A DNA stretch of 64,000 bases from assembly GCA_964408455.1 (NCBI GenBank), contig CAYOZN010000019.1, positions 1-64,000 of the forward strand, written 5' to 3'. The notes under the pieces are model-generated. The model searched no databases. It had not been told where the DNA came from and was given only the letters and a program-made list of their open reading frames with translations. Shown here in pieces: positions 46,101-56,700 of the stretch. The position numbers and the translations under genes were made by a program. Numbering within the stretch: position 1 is the stretch's first letter; each line of letters starts with the position of its first letter. The stretch is from CAYOZN01 sp964408455. Its GTDB lineage: Bacteria > Planctomycetota > Phycisphaerae > UBA1845 > UTPLA1.

Positions 46101-47794
46101 CCGAGGCTGCCCTCGACCTGAATAGTCAGCGCCGAGAAAAACGCTATGCGTTCCAGATCAAGCTCGAAATCCACGTTCGGCGGGAACAGTGGTGGCGCGT
46201 CATCCGGATCAACCGGCAGCCACTGGCCGCCGAGAAAATTCTGTCCCTCGAACTGGACTTCGCCGTTCAGATCGTTCCGAAATACCGTTTCCAGACACGC
46301 AATTGGCACTCGCTGCTCCGGGTCATATACGCAGGAGTCGCACGGATCGTCGTCTTCGAGGTCTACCATTCCCGCTCCAAACGGGCAGCCGATAAGAAGT
46401 TCTCGGGTAATTGGCAGGCGTTGAGGATCAGGATTGAAGATCGACATATCTTCAATGGATGCGATGCTGGTCACGCCGAGTGTTTCACCGGTGATCGACG
46501 GAAGCTGGGGAATCACTGAGCCGCGGATGTTGAAGATCGTCTGGTAACGTTCGTCGGTGGGCGGGAAGGGCACGAAGGAGCCCACGGTATTCAAGCTCAA
46601 CACGCCGGCGTAGCGGCCACTGCTGAAGGGCAGTACATCGGCAAGGCCCTGGTTCACGCGACGTTCGCGGCCGTAAAGAAGATAAACTTCACCCACGCGA
46701 TTAGCGCCGAATGGACTGGCCGTTTCGGCGGCAATGGCAAAGTCATCCAGGCCGTCGCCATCCAGATCGCCCATCGCCGCAAATGCCGAGCCGGCGCGGC
46801 TGCCGCGGATGGGATCGTCCGGTGCGCCGTCGAAGCCCTGCCAGATTGCGCCGGCGACGCTGCCGCCGACCTGCTGCAAGTCGACCACGTCGTCCGGCGA
46901 GCGGAGAATTCGCACCGCTCCGGGGGCGTAGGCGTTCACGACGCCGCCTTTTCCATCATCGACTCGCACGCGCAGGAAGTAGGGCAGCGGCCGGCCGCCT
47001 TCATCCGTCTCGATGCGGACGGGAATGTCGTTGAGATCGATGGGAATCGTGTCGAGCCGCTGAAAGTTTGTGCCCGGTGCGACCGAGCCGGACGTCAATG
47101 CGAATTCGCCCATCTCGAGGGGCGGCTGCGTGGCATCGTTGGCGGCATTGCGATCTTGATCAAAAAAGTACGTGAATGACAGCTCGTCCACGTCGCTGTT
47201 TGCATCGCGGGCCGTGTAACGAATGCTCAGGACGTCGCCATTGGTGAAGCCGCCATCCGATGCAGGCAACTCGACCGTCAGTTCTGGCGGTACATTCTCC
47301 GGCCCGGTGCCCTTGGGGGCGATGAGGACCGGCGACGTGAAGGTCGACAAGACGGGAGGATTGCCGGTGCCTGCGACTGGATCGAACGTGCGATCATCGA
47401 TCTCACCGAAGATGAAGTACGAACCGGGCGTCACGGTCGTCGTGCGCCAGAAGGCCTGACCGCCACCCGTGCCGGGGCCGATGGGGAAATTCGAGAGAAT
47501 CGGAATGCGATCGGCGCCGGCCGTCGGGTTGTCCGAGGCGGATGCGAAGATCGTCACGAAGGCGCGATCATCGCTGTCTTCGGCGTTGAAGTCGATGCGA
47601 ATTGTGTCGCCCTGTTCGGCGTTTCCATCGCCGGTGGGCGTGATGACATCGATGATGGTGATCCGCGGGGCGCGATTGCCCTCAGCCACCGGAGGATCCA
47701 GTGGAGCGCCACCGTCCGGGCAGCCGGTTGTGCCGATCATGATCGCCGCAAGCAACGCGACCGCCGGAAAGACAGAAGAAGAGCATCGCTTCAT
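43175..47794 (-). CDS. FG-GAP-repeat lipoprotein (1,539 aa)
   Basis: A signal peptide ending in the lipobox IMIGTTGC marks it as a lipoprotein. Two Ig/cadherin-like domains (about 40-300) follow. The first FG-GAP repeat (GDLDGDGLDDFAIAAE) is near residue 343; four more (GDINLDGVVDFVMGAPG, GDLNGDDNVDLFVGAEG, GDFNRDGFDDLLITAPG and GDIDGDGFVDIILGAPQ) lie near 1098, 1181, 1283 and 1488. Each has the calcium-binding DxDxDG-type loop of integrin-alpha propellers. About 700 residues of other sequence, with lower GC, separate the first repeat from the rest. The gene starts at an ATG with GGAGGA nine bases upstream and ends at a strong terminator. It is probably a surface-exposed adhesive or structural protein. 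Confidence 0.88.
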   Translation of the reverse strand: MKRCSSSVFPAVALLAAIMIGTTGCPDGGAPLDPPVAEGNRAPRITIIDVITPTGDGNAEQGDTIRIDFNAEDSDDRAFVTIFASASDNPTAGADRIPILSNFPIGPGTGGGQAFWRTTTVTPGSYFIFGEIDDRTFDPVAGTGNPPVLSTFTSPVLIAPKGTGPENVPPELTVELPASDGGFTNGDVLSIRYTARDANSDVDELSFTYFFDQDRNAANDATQPPLEMGEFALTSGSVAPGTNFQRLDTIPIDLNDIPVRIETDEGGRPLPYFLRVRVDDGKGGVVNAYAPGAVRILRSPDDVVDLQQVGGSVAGAIWQGFDGAPDDPIRGSRAGSAFAAMGDLDGDGLDDFAIAAETASPFGANRVGEVYLLYGRERRVNQGLADVLPFSSGRYAGVLSLNTVGSFVPFPPTDERYQTIFNIRGSVIPQLPSITGETLGVTSIASIEDMSIFNPDPQRLPITRELLIGCPFGAGMVDLEDDDPCDSCVYDPEQRVPIACLETVFRNDLNGEVQFEGQNFLGGQWLPVDPDDAPPLFPPNVDFELDLERIAFFSALTIQVEGSLGENAPAVPFTVDFQLENSDGPSVVLNVTPNAEGDFNATFVFPLADLTLPAEPGESVPPSLYDGVFLLFARPSTDLEEFAITVRAQGSVREEANEAEPIKTIYGDGFPNRYPDLPQSSESGFDPITLNDLTIVCPPVNRTMNPLITDGFGNRDAQSCDIIAAGMIPCAGPDSQNGGDNISDQSFYESGLIFVNAGDDLVMRLVPGVDTDNDGTVDSGGTWLGDGFRVAPQSLFGQPPYLRQGGLGMRGGRFRGAWWNPVGVYDPRNLFGYTVDSIAEMDAFGPTETELLASAPAGGVFTTFAESLAASLAASYSNDPSDATVVTTAVASVDFGVTFNNVTSASLFVSGFAQNGAIIQLGLDDGAGGFVFDSVREALLWNGASPSPEQDGLPEIVYGDLIGDAVNFNIELTFVEDILQQFRNGSANLRVSIRPDCAVEFSSFQLNSATLVVTGLLSGTGYVHMFQGNDYTSNQIESFNCPPGTNGDPESGEDRPMSWPSFNCPGSALDIRTQCGPSIVSTFLGEQFQDALGFAHNAGDINLDGVVDFVMGAPGSDNDPFDPDLNCVFGNENAPLNNNGKVYLIYGTPTLNPTARPCDIPERLEVRGSHNDDQFGRVQGAAGDLNGDDNVDLFVGAEGYDADNLIGLPGAARVDAGFVGVIFGREIDQNAAQSIRPEHIGTPNFPGVKFIGGIPGARLGGGTTGNPQVFAGERGQHGVSSAGDFNRDGFDDLLITAPGQAWPGIKIEFLGNVADGDTVTINAGVAPTTFEFDLNNSVAPGNTRVALTAANPLSAQQALVSAMSIAAAESIGVSAVTSRTNFPFPLPDTPTVTFLRRQYSPNANWVTSSSPNVVVTSIQRQGVAYLVFGSDVLLHNKTFTLPQDINRRDSSGNRVLKGMIFVSAFEKNSGGNDTTPDEAPIEAVSSVGDIDGDGFVDIILGAPQADLINIIAPNERRQAAGEAYLIYGNEFGFNRGPLP

Positions 47795-48342
47795 CGCAGA
47801 TTTTCCTCCGATGCCAGGGCGTGACCGGCAGGCGGTGCCCCGGCATCCTCGTGGCGTGGCATTGGTGGGGTGTCCCCTCGGCCCTATCTTATCCCGGTGG
47901 CGAAGTTCGGGTCAAGCCTGAGAGAGAACACAACTCCGGTTACCACAAAATGTTGGAGTGCCTGCTACTCAACCGGCTCGTCCCGAAACGCGGCAGCACG
48001 CAGGTGGGGTGGGTCGGATGACTTCCACGCTGCACGCCCGGTATCTCCGAAGCTCGCAGCGGGGATGCGGCCACCGGCATTCAGGCCCGGTCTTGTCACA
48101 TGGTATGGATCAGCCACGTGTCCGCAAAGTCGCAAGGTTTGACGGGGCGTTCAATTGCGTCGGTAACGACCGGAAACTGCTGGCTGCTCGCGGCCACTCC
48201 GCGAGTGCTTATTGGTCCCGATGCGGGGCATGTGCTTCTTCCATAGAATAGGGACGCGCAGAATCGCTCAATCTGACAGTCGCGAAGATTGCCTTTCCAA
48301 GGGCAGTCCGGTGCCGAACGCCGGCCCAGGGCAAACAGGGAA
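47795..48342. other. Divergent region between the lipoprotein and radical SAM genes
   Basis: About 550 bases with no convincing gene. The lipoprotein gene runs left and the radical SAM gene right, so promoters for both must lie here. Short frames on both strands are not supported. The middle (about 47920-47980) is relatively AT-rich (gagagaacacaactccggttaccacaaaatgttgg). Confidence 0.5.
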
Positions 48343-50181
48343 ATGACACAGGACCTCGCCGAAAAAATCAGTAATAGCCTTCTGCCCTTTGTGGTTCAGC
48401 CGGGGCAGTACATCGGCCGCGAGTTCAACCAGCTCGTGAAAGACGGCGACTGGCAGCGGGCCGAGGTCCGCGTGGCGGTGGCCTTTCCGGATGCCTACAC
48501 GATCGGCATGTCGCATCTTGGCTGCCAGATCATCTACTGGCTCTGCAATCACACGCCGGGCGTCTGCGCCGAACGCGTCTATATGCCATGGGGCGATGCC
48601 GAAAAGGTGATGCGCGCCAGGGGCATTCCGCTTTTCACCTGGGATACGCGGCAGCATGCCGGCAGCGCCGACATTTTCGCGGTCTCGCTTCAGTACGAGC
48701 TGGGCTTTACCAACTTGCTGGCGATGCTCGATTTGGCCGGCATTCCGCTGCGCTCCGCCGATCGCGACGATTCGCACCCGCTCGTGATTGCCGGCGGCCC
48801 GCAGGCGGACAATCCGGAGCCGGTCGCCGACTTTCTCGATCTGGTGGTGATCGGCGATGGCGAGGCGTCGATGGCCGCCATCCTCGATCTGTACCGGCAG
48901 CTCCGGCGCGAGGGCGTGGGCCGCCGCGACATGATCGCGGTGATGGCGCGCCGTTTTCCGTGGATCTATGCGCCGGGGCTGTACGACGTCAGCTATCATG
49001 CGGATGGCACGATTTCGGGCGTAATTCCGAGGATTTCCGGGCTTCCGGCGCAGATCGAGCGGTGCCAGACGATTGACTTCGAGAATGCGCCATTCCCTGC
49101 GCGGCCCATCGTTCCATTCGTGGAAGTCGTGCACGATCGCATGGCCATCGAAGTCATGCGCGGCTGCCCGCAGCGCTGTCGCTTCTGCCATGCCGGTTAC
49201 ACCAAGCGTCCGGTGGGCGTCCGCAGCGTCGACAAGATTCTCGAGATTGCCGAGGAGCAGTACTGGTCCACGGGCCAGACGGAACTGGGTCTATTGAGCC
49301 TGTCCACCGCTGATTATCCCCATCTGCGGGAGCTTTCTGCGCGTGTGAACGATCGCTTTGCCGCCCGGCGCGTCAACATCTCGATGCCGTCGCTTCGCGT
49401 CGACAAGATGCTCCAGAACATCCCCTGGATGGCGAATTCGGTGCGAAAGAGCGGGCTGACGATCGCAGTCGAGGCCGCCCGCGATCGCATGCGCGCCGCC
49501 ATTCGCAAGAAGGTCACCGACGGCCATCTGATGGATGGCATCGTGGAGGCATACAAGGCCGGCTGGAACCGCATCAAGTGCTATTTCATGGTGGGTTTTC
49601 CCGGCGAAACCGAGGACGACGTCACGGGGATTTACGACATCTCGGTTGAGATGTCCCTGGCGCGGCGCCGAATCGGCAAGGCCCCGGCACTGATTAATTC
49701 CAGCGTCGGATTTCTGGTGCCCAAGCCGTATACGCCCTTTCAGTGGGCCGCGCAGCCGCGCATCGAGTATTTCCGGGAGGCGCGTCAGCTGCTCGCAGAG
49801 CAATCCCGGCGAGGCAATCGCAAGTCGGTACGCGTACGCACGCACGATCCGCAGCGGTCCATTCTGGAGGCGGTCCTGGCGCGCGGCGATCGTCGGCTGT
49901 GCGCAGTGGTGGAAACTGCCTTTCGAGCCGGCGCCCGCTTTGACGGTTGGGACGAGTGTTATAAGGATGGGCTGTGGCAGGATGCCTATGCCGCCTGTGG
50001 CGTCGATCCGGCGTGGTATGCGCATCGGGAACGCGCATTCGACGAAGTGCTGCCTTGGGACCACATCCGCTCCGGCCCGAACCGCAGCTATCTCGAAAAC
50101 CAGTATTCGGACGTTTACGTTAAGGTTGAACAGCCCACCCCACGTGCGGGCATTCTGCCCCTGGCCGTGGTACCAGCATAA
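48343..50181 (+). CDS. B12-binding-type radical SAM protein (612 aa)
   Basis: The N-terminal half carries a B12-binding-like Rossmann region with FPDAYTIGMSHLGCQIIYWL and VIAGGPQADNPEPVADFLDL, and the radical SAM cluster motif is CPQRCRFC in EVMRGCPQRCRFCHAGY, where the three Cys bind a [4Fe-4S] cluster. ITIAVEAARDRMRA-like and GWNRIKCYFMVGFPGETEDD segments follow. This fits the TIGR03960 family, often fused or adjacent to a second domain (DUF2344, TIGR03936) and to rne/rplU; neither is next to it here. The substrate is unknown. The ATG at 48343 fits the family start; the frame continues upstream. Confidence 0.92.
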   Translation: MTQDLAEKISNSLLPFVVQPGQYIGREFNQLVKDGDWQRAEVRVAVAFPDAYTIGMSHLGCQIIYWLCNHTPGVCAERVYMPWGDAEKVMRARGIPLFTWDTRQHAGSADIFAVSLQYELGFTNLLAMLDLAGIPLRSADRDDSHPLVIAGGPQADNPEPVADFLDLVVIGDGEASMAAILDLYRQLRREGVGRRDMIAVMARRFPWIYAPGLYDVSYHADGTISGVIPRISGLPAQIERCQTIDFENAPFPARPIVPFVEVVHDRMAIEVMRGCPQRCRFCHAGYTKRPVGVRSVDKILEIAEEQYWSTGQTELGLLSLSTADYPHLRELSARVNDRFAARRVNISMPSLRVDKMLQNIPWMANSVRKSGLTIAVEAARDRMRAAIRKKVTDGHLMDGIVEAYKAGWNRIKCYFMVGFPGETEDDVTGIYDISVEMSLARRRIGKAPALINSSVGFLVPKPYTPFQWAAQPRIEYFREARQLLAEQSRRGNRKSVRVRTHDPQRSILEAVLARGDRRLCAVVETAFRAGARFDGWDECYKDGLWQDAYAACGVDPAWYAHRERAFDEVLPWDHIRSGPNRSYLENQYSDVYVKVEQPTPRAGILPLAVVPA

Positions 50182-50751
50182 ATTTACCGCGGCTGTAAAT
50201 GCGACCGGCGCAACGGCAAATTCGGGCGGCCCGAGAACATGCGGCGGACGGCCGGAACGCGGGTCGCCAACCTCCGTCAGGGCTAGGAATTAGCGCTGCT
50301 TCGGGGTATACTGGAGCGAATTAGGTCCGATCCCGCGCCAGGATTGTCGGACAGATGGTCTATCTCTAGGATGAAAACGGCCCCGTTGGCGGCGGGTCTT
50401 TTCATTCGGGAGAAAAAGTCGGTGCACAGTTCGGCCCGACGCGAAGTCCAGGCGCAAAAGATCAGGTTCCTAATCCCCGCAGCCGCCAGCGCTTGTGTTC
50501 GTTTGGCGAAAGACATTATGGCACGCACGGTGGGGCAAGGTTCTGTGCTGCAATTCGCGCGGCACCGGTTAATGAGCTTCACCTCTCAGGTTTGAAAGGG
50601 CATGCCGGAGCCAGTTTGCTCCCGGCATCCATGACGACTCCGTGAGCATTCGCATGACGCCGGCATTACCCGCGCGCATGCGGTTGGATATCTGATCGAG
50701 GCAAGCCTGTTTCCTGCTGCGGCGCTTGCGCCGTTCCAGGGAGGATGAGAC
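50182..50751. other. Intergenic region upstream of the giant metalloprotease
   Basis: About 570 bases with no convincing gene; short frames on both strands lack codon bias and clear starts. The stretch should hold the promoter of the next gene. AGGGAGGA (50738-50745) is its Shine-Dalgarno, six bases before the ATG at 50752. Confidence 0.55.
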
Positions 50752-53700
50752 ATGACGTTTCCAGCATCCATCTTCACCGGTACTCGCCGGCGGTGTTCAG
50801 TTTTTACACTTGCGGTCTTCATGGCCGGGCTCATTGCGGCTGAAGCCCAGGCGCAGGAGCGCAAGTTCGTCGTCATGCTGGCCGTACCCATCAAGTCCCT
50901 CCGGGCCGCGACCGGCGAGGGCAATCCGATTCCTCAGTTACCCAGCAGCGGCGATTGCTTCGCCCATTACTTTGACGAAACCGATCCCCAGATCAATTCC
51001 TACGCCGAATACTGGGAGGAAATCTCCTACGGGCAGGTCCACGTCTCCGGTGATGTGTTCGGCTGGGTCGAAATCCCCTGGCCGGTTCTGCCGCTGGGCG
51101 ACTTTGAAGTCGATGAGGGCGCGACGACCATCAGCAACCTGACGTTGCCGTTTTCCGATCTGAACGACAACGATACGTACGATCAGTTTGCCGGTGAAGC
51201 GGTCCCCGAGCAGCAGGACCAGATGATCTTCATTGACTACAATGGCGATCTTCCCGGCACCGCCACCCCCGGCTTCCCCCCCGACCAGAACTTCCGAACG
51301 CCCGGCCTGGTTGACTTCGATGCCCAGATGAATCCCGTCTGGACGCCGGGCGAGCGCTTCCGCGATCTCGACGAAGACGGCCGCTATGACGCATTGCTCG
51401 AATCCACCATGGACGGATGGGCCACGCCGCGCCAGGGCACGACCATCCCGGCCTGCAACAACAACGGCATCATCTCCGGCGAAGAAATCTGCGAAATGGC
51501 GGAGCCGCCGCTGGACGGCTCGTTTGGCGACAACGATGGCACGTGGGACTTTCCCGAGCCGTTCGAAGACTTTCTCCGAATTTACGATCCCACTTCGCCC
51601 AATCCCAACGATCGCTGGATCGTGCTCGACCCCAGCCCGAATAACCTGTTCGAAGGCGATGCATTGACCGTTGGCTCGCGCGTCTGGGCCGAGGAATACA
51701 TCCGCCGCAACTATCCCGGCGATGCCGATGGCCTGATCGCCCGATGCGGCAACGGCATTTACGATGGTCCCGATCAATGGACCGAATCCGGCCAGGGCCG
51801 AAAGTTGCAGCAGCAGCCCGGCAACGCCCGGTTTGCGGGACTCGGCAGCAAGCGCACCCCGCAGCCGGACGAGCCAAGTCCGCTGATTCTGCCGTTGAGC
51901 TATCCGCGATGGAGCTACGCCACGTGGTGGAGTGCCTACTGGGCAGACAAGCACCAGCAGGCCCAGATGGAAGCGCCGCCCCTTCCAGATCCGCCGGCCT
52001 GGCCGCCGGTACAGAATGCTGCCGGCGGTGGTTTTGCCGGCAACATCCCCAACATGCGCTTCTTTGATCCCGAGGATCCTTCTCTCGGCGAGCTCAACAA
52101 TCCCGACGATCTGCGCACCTTCCTTCCAAACGTCGGCGGTACCTTGGCGCGCACCGGCATCCGCTGCTTCGACGGCGCCGTGAATCAGCCTTCCGAGCGG
52201 CCCGAACCGTCGGAGACCGGTCGCTGCTGCTTTACTGACGGCGGCCTCCAGTGTGTGGATGGCGTGTCGTTCCTGGAATGTCGAGATGTCTTTGAGGGCA
52301 TCTGGGGCGAGAACGAGTCCTGCGAGGATCCGATTGATCCGGGCTGCGCAACACCGCCCGGCGACGTTCCGTTGTGCTTCCAGGATCCGGAAAATGTGCC
52401 GCCATTGGATGAGGACCCGGACGCGTCGCTCTGCGGCTCGTGGCCGGTGCCCCCCTCCGCGGCCGGCGGCCATCTCGGCACTTATGACGGCTTCGAATGT
52501 GAACAGTGTTTCGTCACTATCACGTTGTGTGTCGATCCTGCGTCGCTTGGCGATGGATCAATCGACTTCCGCAACAGCGGCGCCGATCAGACATACCTTC
52601 AGAAGCCGGTCCTGCCCGACGAGCTTGATGTGGATGGCGACGGCGCGCCCGATTATTACGACGGCGGCGCCGAGTTCGACGACTTGCCCTCCTCGCGTTA
52701 CCACGCCCAGGGCATCCTGTCCGGCCTTGGCGGCGGAGGCGATCTGCTGTTCGGCGAAGTCACGTCCATTCGCGATTTCGAACTTGAAGAAGGCGAGGAA
52801 ATGCTCGTTTACATGGGCGATGACGTCGGCACCGGCGATCCGAGCGGTGCGGGCGGGCCCGACGACGTGATTCCCGCCGGCGGTCCGCTGGCGTTCCGCG
52901 TCCATGGCGCAAATGGTTACGACGGCGGTAACGTGTTGACGATCGAGTGGCTCACCTGGCGAAGGGACGAGCCCACCAGCCCGGCCATGAAGCGCGACTT
53001 CAACCTCGACGGTCTGTTGGACCTGGGCGAAATCCGCGATCTGGGCACCGAAAACTACGCCATCGACCTTGATGGCGGCACGCCCAATGACGGCGGCCCG
53101 CAGGGCAGCACCTATCCGTTCAACCGCCGCCGAATTCTCGAAGACACGGTGGCGGCATTGGATCCGTCGGTTGACTGGGATCCGGTCGTCAGCAAGGTAG
53201 CGCAAAAGATCACTGCCCAGCTTGAGGGCATTGGCGCCCTGGGTAACTTCCTCGCCGGCGTAGATCTGCCGACGGCTGACGTTGTCGGTGTCGATGGCGT
53301 CAGCGGACTGAGCAACGTTATCGCCGAGAACATCGGCTTCACCGACGTCCGCGGGGCCGATGCCACCATTCTCGACGTCGGCACCGATGACGCGCGGCCG
53401 GCACTTTTCGCGGTTGACGCGGCCACGGGCTCGCTGCTCCTGGTCGACTTTTTGAATGCGGGCCCCTGCGGCGGCGACTGCCCCTGCGCTAATGGTGGGG
53501 CGAGCAACTGCTGCAGCGCTCACGGCACGGGCGGTTGCGACGATGCCGGCTGTCAGACCTGCGTCTGCGGTGAAGATCCGTTCTGCTGCGATGTGGAATG
53601 GGACGGGCTCTGCGTGGGGCTCACGTCCACCGGCGTCCAGGTGCTCGGTGTGAACGGCGATTTGACGAACGTCCGCGGTCTTGCGTTCGATTTCTTCCAG

Positions 53701-56700
53701 AACCGCCTCTTCGGCGTCACGCTCGACGACGATCGCCTGGTGTCGATCGACCCGGCCAACGGGGCCACGACCGACATCGGCACGGGGGTCGGCTTCTCAC
53801 AGATCGAGGGTCTGGGCTACGATCCCAATCTCGACGTGTTGTACGGAGCGGATGCCAACACCAACCAGCTCATTCGCATCAATGTAACCACCGGTGTCGG
53901 AACGGCAGTCGGCCCGTTCGGCCAGCCATTCAACGACATCCGCGGTCTGTCCTTCGATATTGGCTCAAACATCCTCTACGGCACCAACATCGGCAGCACG
54001 GCCACGCTGGTGACGATCAACACGAACACGGGCAAGGCCAGCCCCGTGGTCGTCAACTTCCTGTTCTCCACGGTCCTGTTGCCGAGCGGGCTGTATCAGG
54101 ACGGTCTTGCTCCCGGCGGTCGCGGCCTCTTCCAGTTGCCCGCGCCTGCTATGGATCTTCCCATCAACATCTTTGAGGACACCGAGGACGGGCTTTCACC
54201 CATCTTCTTCTCCGATTTCACCACCGCCCTGGGCGGAACTGGCGAAATGGGCGATCCGGCGAACGAGGAAACGTTCGGCAAGGAGTTGATGGCGCACGAA
54301 TTCCTGCACGTCTGGGAAGGCTATCCCGACCTGTACGACTACGACGTGTACATCGGCGGCATTGAGAACCGTCCGGTCGGCGTCTGGGACATCATGGCAG
54401 GCGGCTTCGTCCATCCGTCGCCGTTCCTGAAGGAGTTTGGCACCGGCGATCCGCGGATCGGCACCGATCACGTTCCATGGATTCAGACGGCCGACTTGCG
54501 CGAACATCTCTCGCCGCTGGAAGAGTCGGAAATCACCCTTCCGGACTTTGCGTTCGAGCCTACTGATTCGGCGTTCTACTACGAGAACGAGAATAACGCC
54601 GGCGAGCGCTTCTACTTCTGGCGTCTCACGCGCAAGGATTACGACAATCCGGAGTGGATCAACTTCTCGCGCTCCCTGCCCGGCGACGGCTTCATGTTCA
54701 TGCACACCGACTTCGGCGGAAACTTCGGCGGCTTTGCCGGCAACTTCGAAGGCTTCCCGCTTCAGCAGCGCATCGGTGGACACGCGGCCTACCAGATCGT
54801 GCAGGCGGACGGTCTCAAGCAGCTTGAGGATGGATCCAGCTTCGGCGATGCCGGCGATCCATTCCCCGGCACCAGCGGCCGGACGACCATGTCCGACAAT
54901 GGCGCCATCAGCCCGAGCACGGCCTGGTACAACGTCGGCGGCTCCAACACGCGCAGCGGCCTGATCATGCGAAACGTGCAGACGTTTGACGAGTTCTCGC
55001 GCGTCACGTTCTTCTGGAATCCGCGTGTCCTTCCGTCGCTCGTGTTCCTCAATCCCCCGGGCGGTTTCGTCGTCGGCGGCAACTATCTCATTCGGTACGA
55101 GGCGTTCGACTTCTTCGGCGGCACGCGTATCGAGTTCTACTGGGATAAGAACACCGTCCACGGCGACGGCTTTGCGACCAATGCCGAAAAGCAGATCATT
55201 CCGCCGCCGCCGCAGGCCAATCCGGCCACCAAGCCGCCGAGCGTCGTGACGCAGACCTTCCCGCTGCCGCTGAATCAGCTCAGCGACGGCGAGTACTTCC
55301 TCTACGCCCGCCTTATTCCGGGCACAGGTTCGGACGGATCGCCCGAGCCGGCTTTCAGTGATGTCTTTGCCGATCGCAGCAACGACGGCCGCGGCCATCT
55401 CGAAAGCGTCAGCGTGAACGTCGCACTGTCCAAGCTCGAGGCCTGGACGCTGCTGTGCGTGGACGACGCGACTGCCGGCGCCGAACTCTGGAGCGTCGAA
55501 GGCTCGCTTTCCGGCATGCAGGTCGGCCAGGCGACGACCGGGGCGCCCTTCACGACCGATGACGGCGGCGTGACATTTACCATCGTGTCCGATGCCATCG
55601 TGGGCTCCGGCGCCGAGACATCCAACGCCGGGGGCGAGTTCGTCCTCGACGATCCCAATGCGGACTTTGATGCCACCAGCTTCCGCGAAGGTAATACCGT
55701 CCGCATACTCAATGGGCCCAATCCGGGCTTCTACACGATTCTCCAGGTTCCCGAGCGCACGCGGCTGATTCTGGGCAGCGATCCCGGAAATGCCTCCGGC
55801 ATCAATTACCGCGTGCACAGCTTTGCCGACGACAACGACATCGATCCCGATCGCCTGCGGTTCCTGACCACCGGACGCACGCAGCACAGCCTGCCCATCC
55901 AGGTCCTGAATGGCCAGGTCTGCCCGCAGCTCTTCCCGGATGTGCAGGTCACCTTCGTGGACGGCGTCGACGGCACGGGCACGAATCCGAACAATCGCGT
56001 GCCGCTGCGCGTCTTCTTCGACGCGACGGGAACGCGCGACGAACTCGGCTTCCAGAACCCGAATCTGCAGTACACGTGGAACTTCGGCGATGGCACGTCC
56101 AGCAACGAAGCCCAGGTCCTCAAGACCTTCCTGACCGAGGGCAACTTCACTGTCACGCTCACGGTGACCAACCCCAACGCGGCCATACCGCCCGCCGGTT
56201 GTCCGGCGATCATCGGCGTGGAAACGATCGACATCATCGTCAATCCGCCGGATGCCGATGAGGACGGCGTGTCCGATGCGGTCGACAACTGTCTGGGTAT
56301 TTTCAATCCCGGCCAGGAGGATCCCGACAACGACGGTCTGGGCAGCGCCTGCGACAATTGTCCGGATGACTTCAACCCCGATCAGGAAGACTTCGACAAC
56401 GACGACATCGGCGATCCGTGCGATCCCGATTTCGACGGCGACGGCATTCCTGAGGAAGGCTTCCCCGGTCCATGCGTCGGCGGAAACACGGTCGCCTGCA
56501 ACGACAACTGCCCGGGCATCCCCAATCCGACGCAGGCCGATCAGGATTCTGACGGCGTTGCCGATGCCTGCGACAATTGCCCGAGCCATGCCAACTCCAC
56601 GCAGGCCGACGGAGACGGCGACGGCGTGGGCAATGCCTGCGACAACTGTCCGGCCAACTTCAATCCCGGCCAGGGCGATTCAGACGGCGACGGTCTCGGC

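Noticed and set aside
47821..48251. Short plus-strand ORFs upstream of the radical SAM gene
   Set aside because: Several overlapping frames in all phases, none with a start signal or recognisable sequence.
50283..50595. Short ORFs on both strands before the giant protease
   Set aside because: Both are low-quality frames overlapping each other, without Shine-Dalgarno sites or recognisable sequence.
54196..56589. 797-codon minus-strand frame inside the giant protease gene
   Set aside because: It is rich in Ala/Val/Gly/Arg with no domain and lies opposite recognisable M6, PKD and thrombospondin-3 domains, so it is a shadow.
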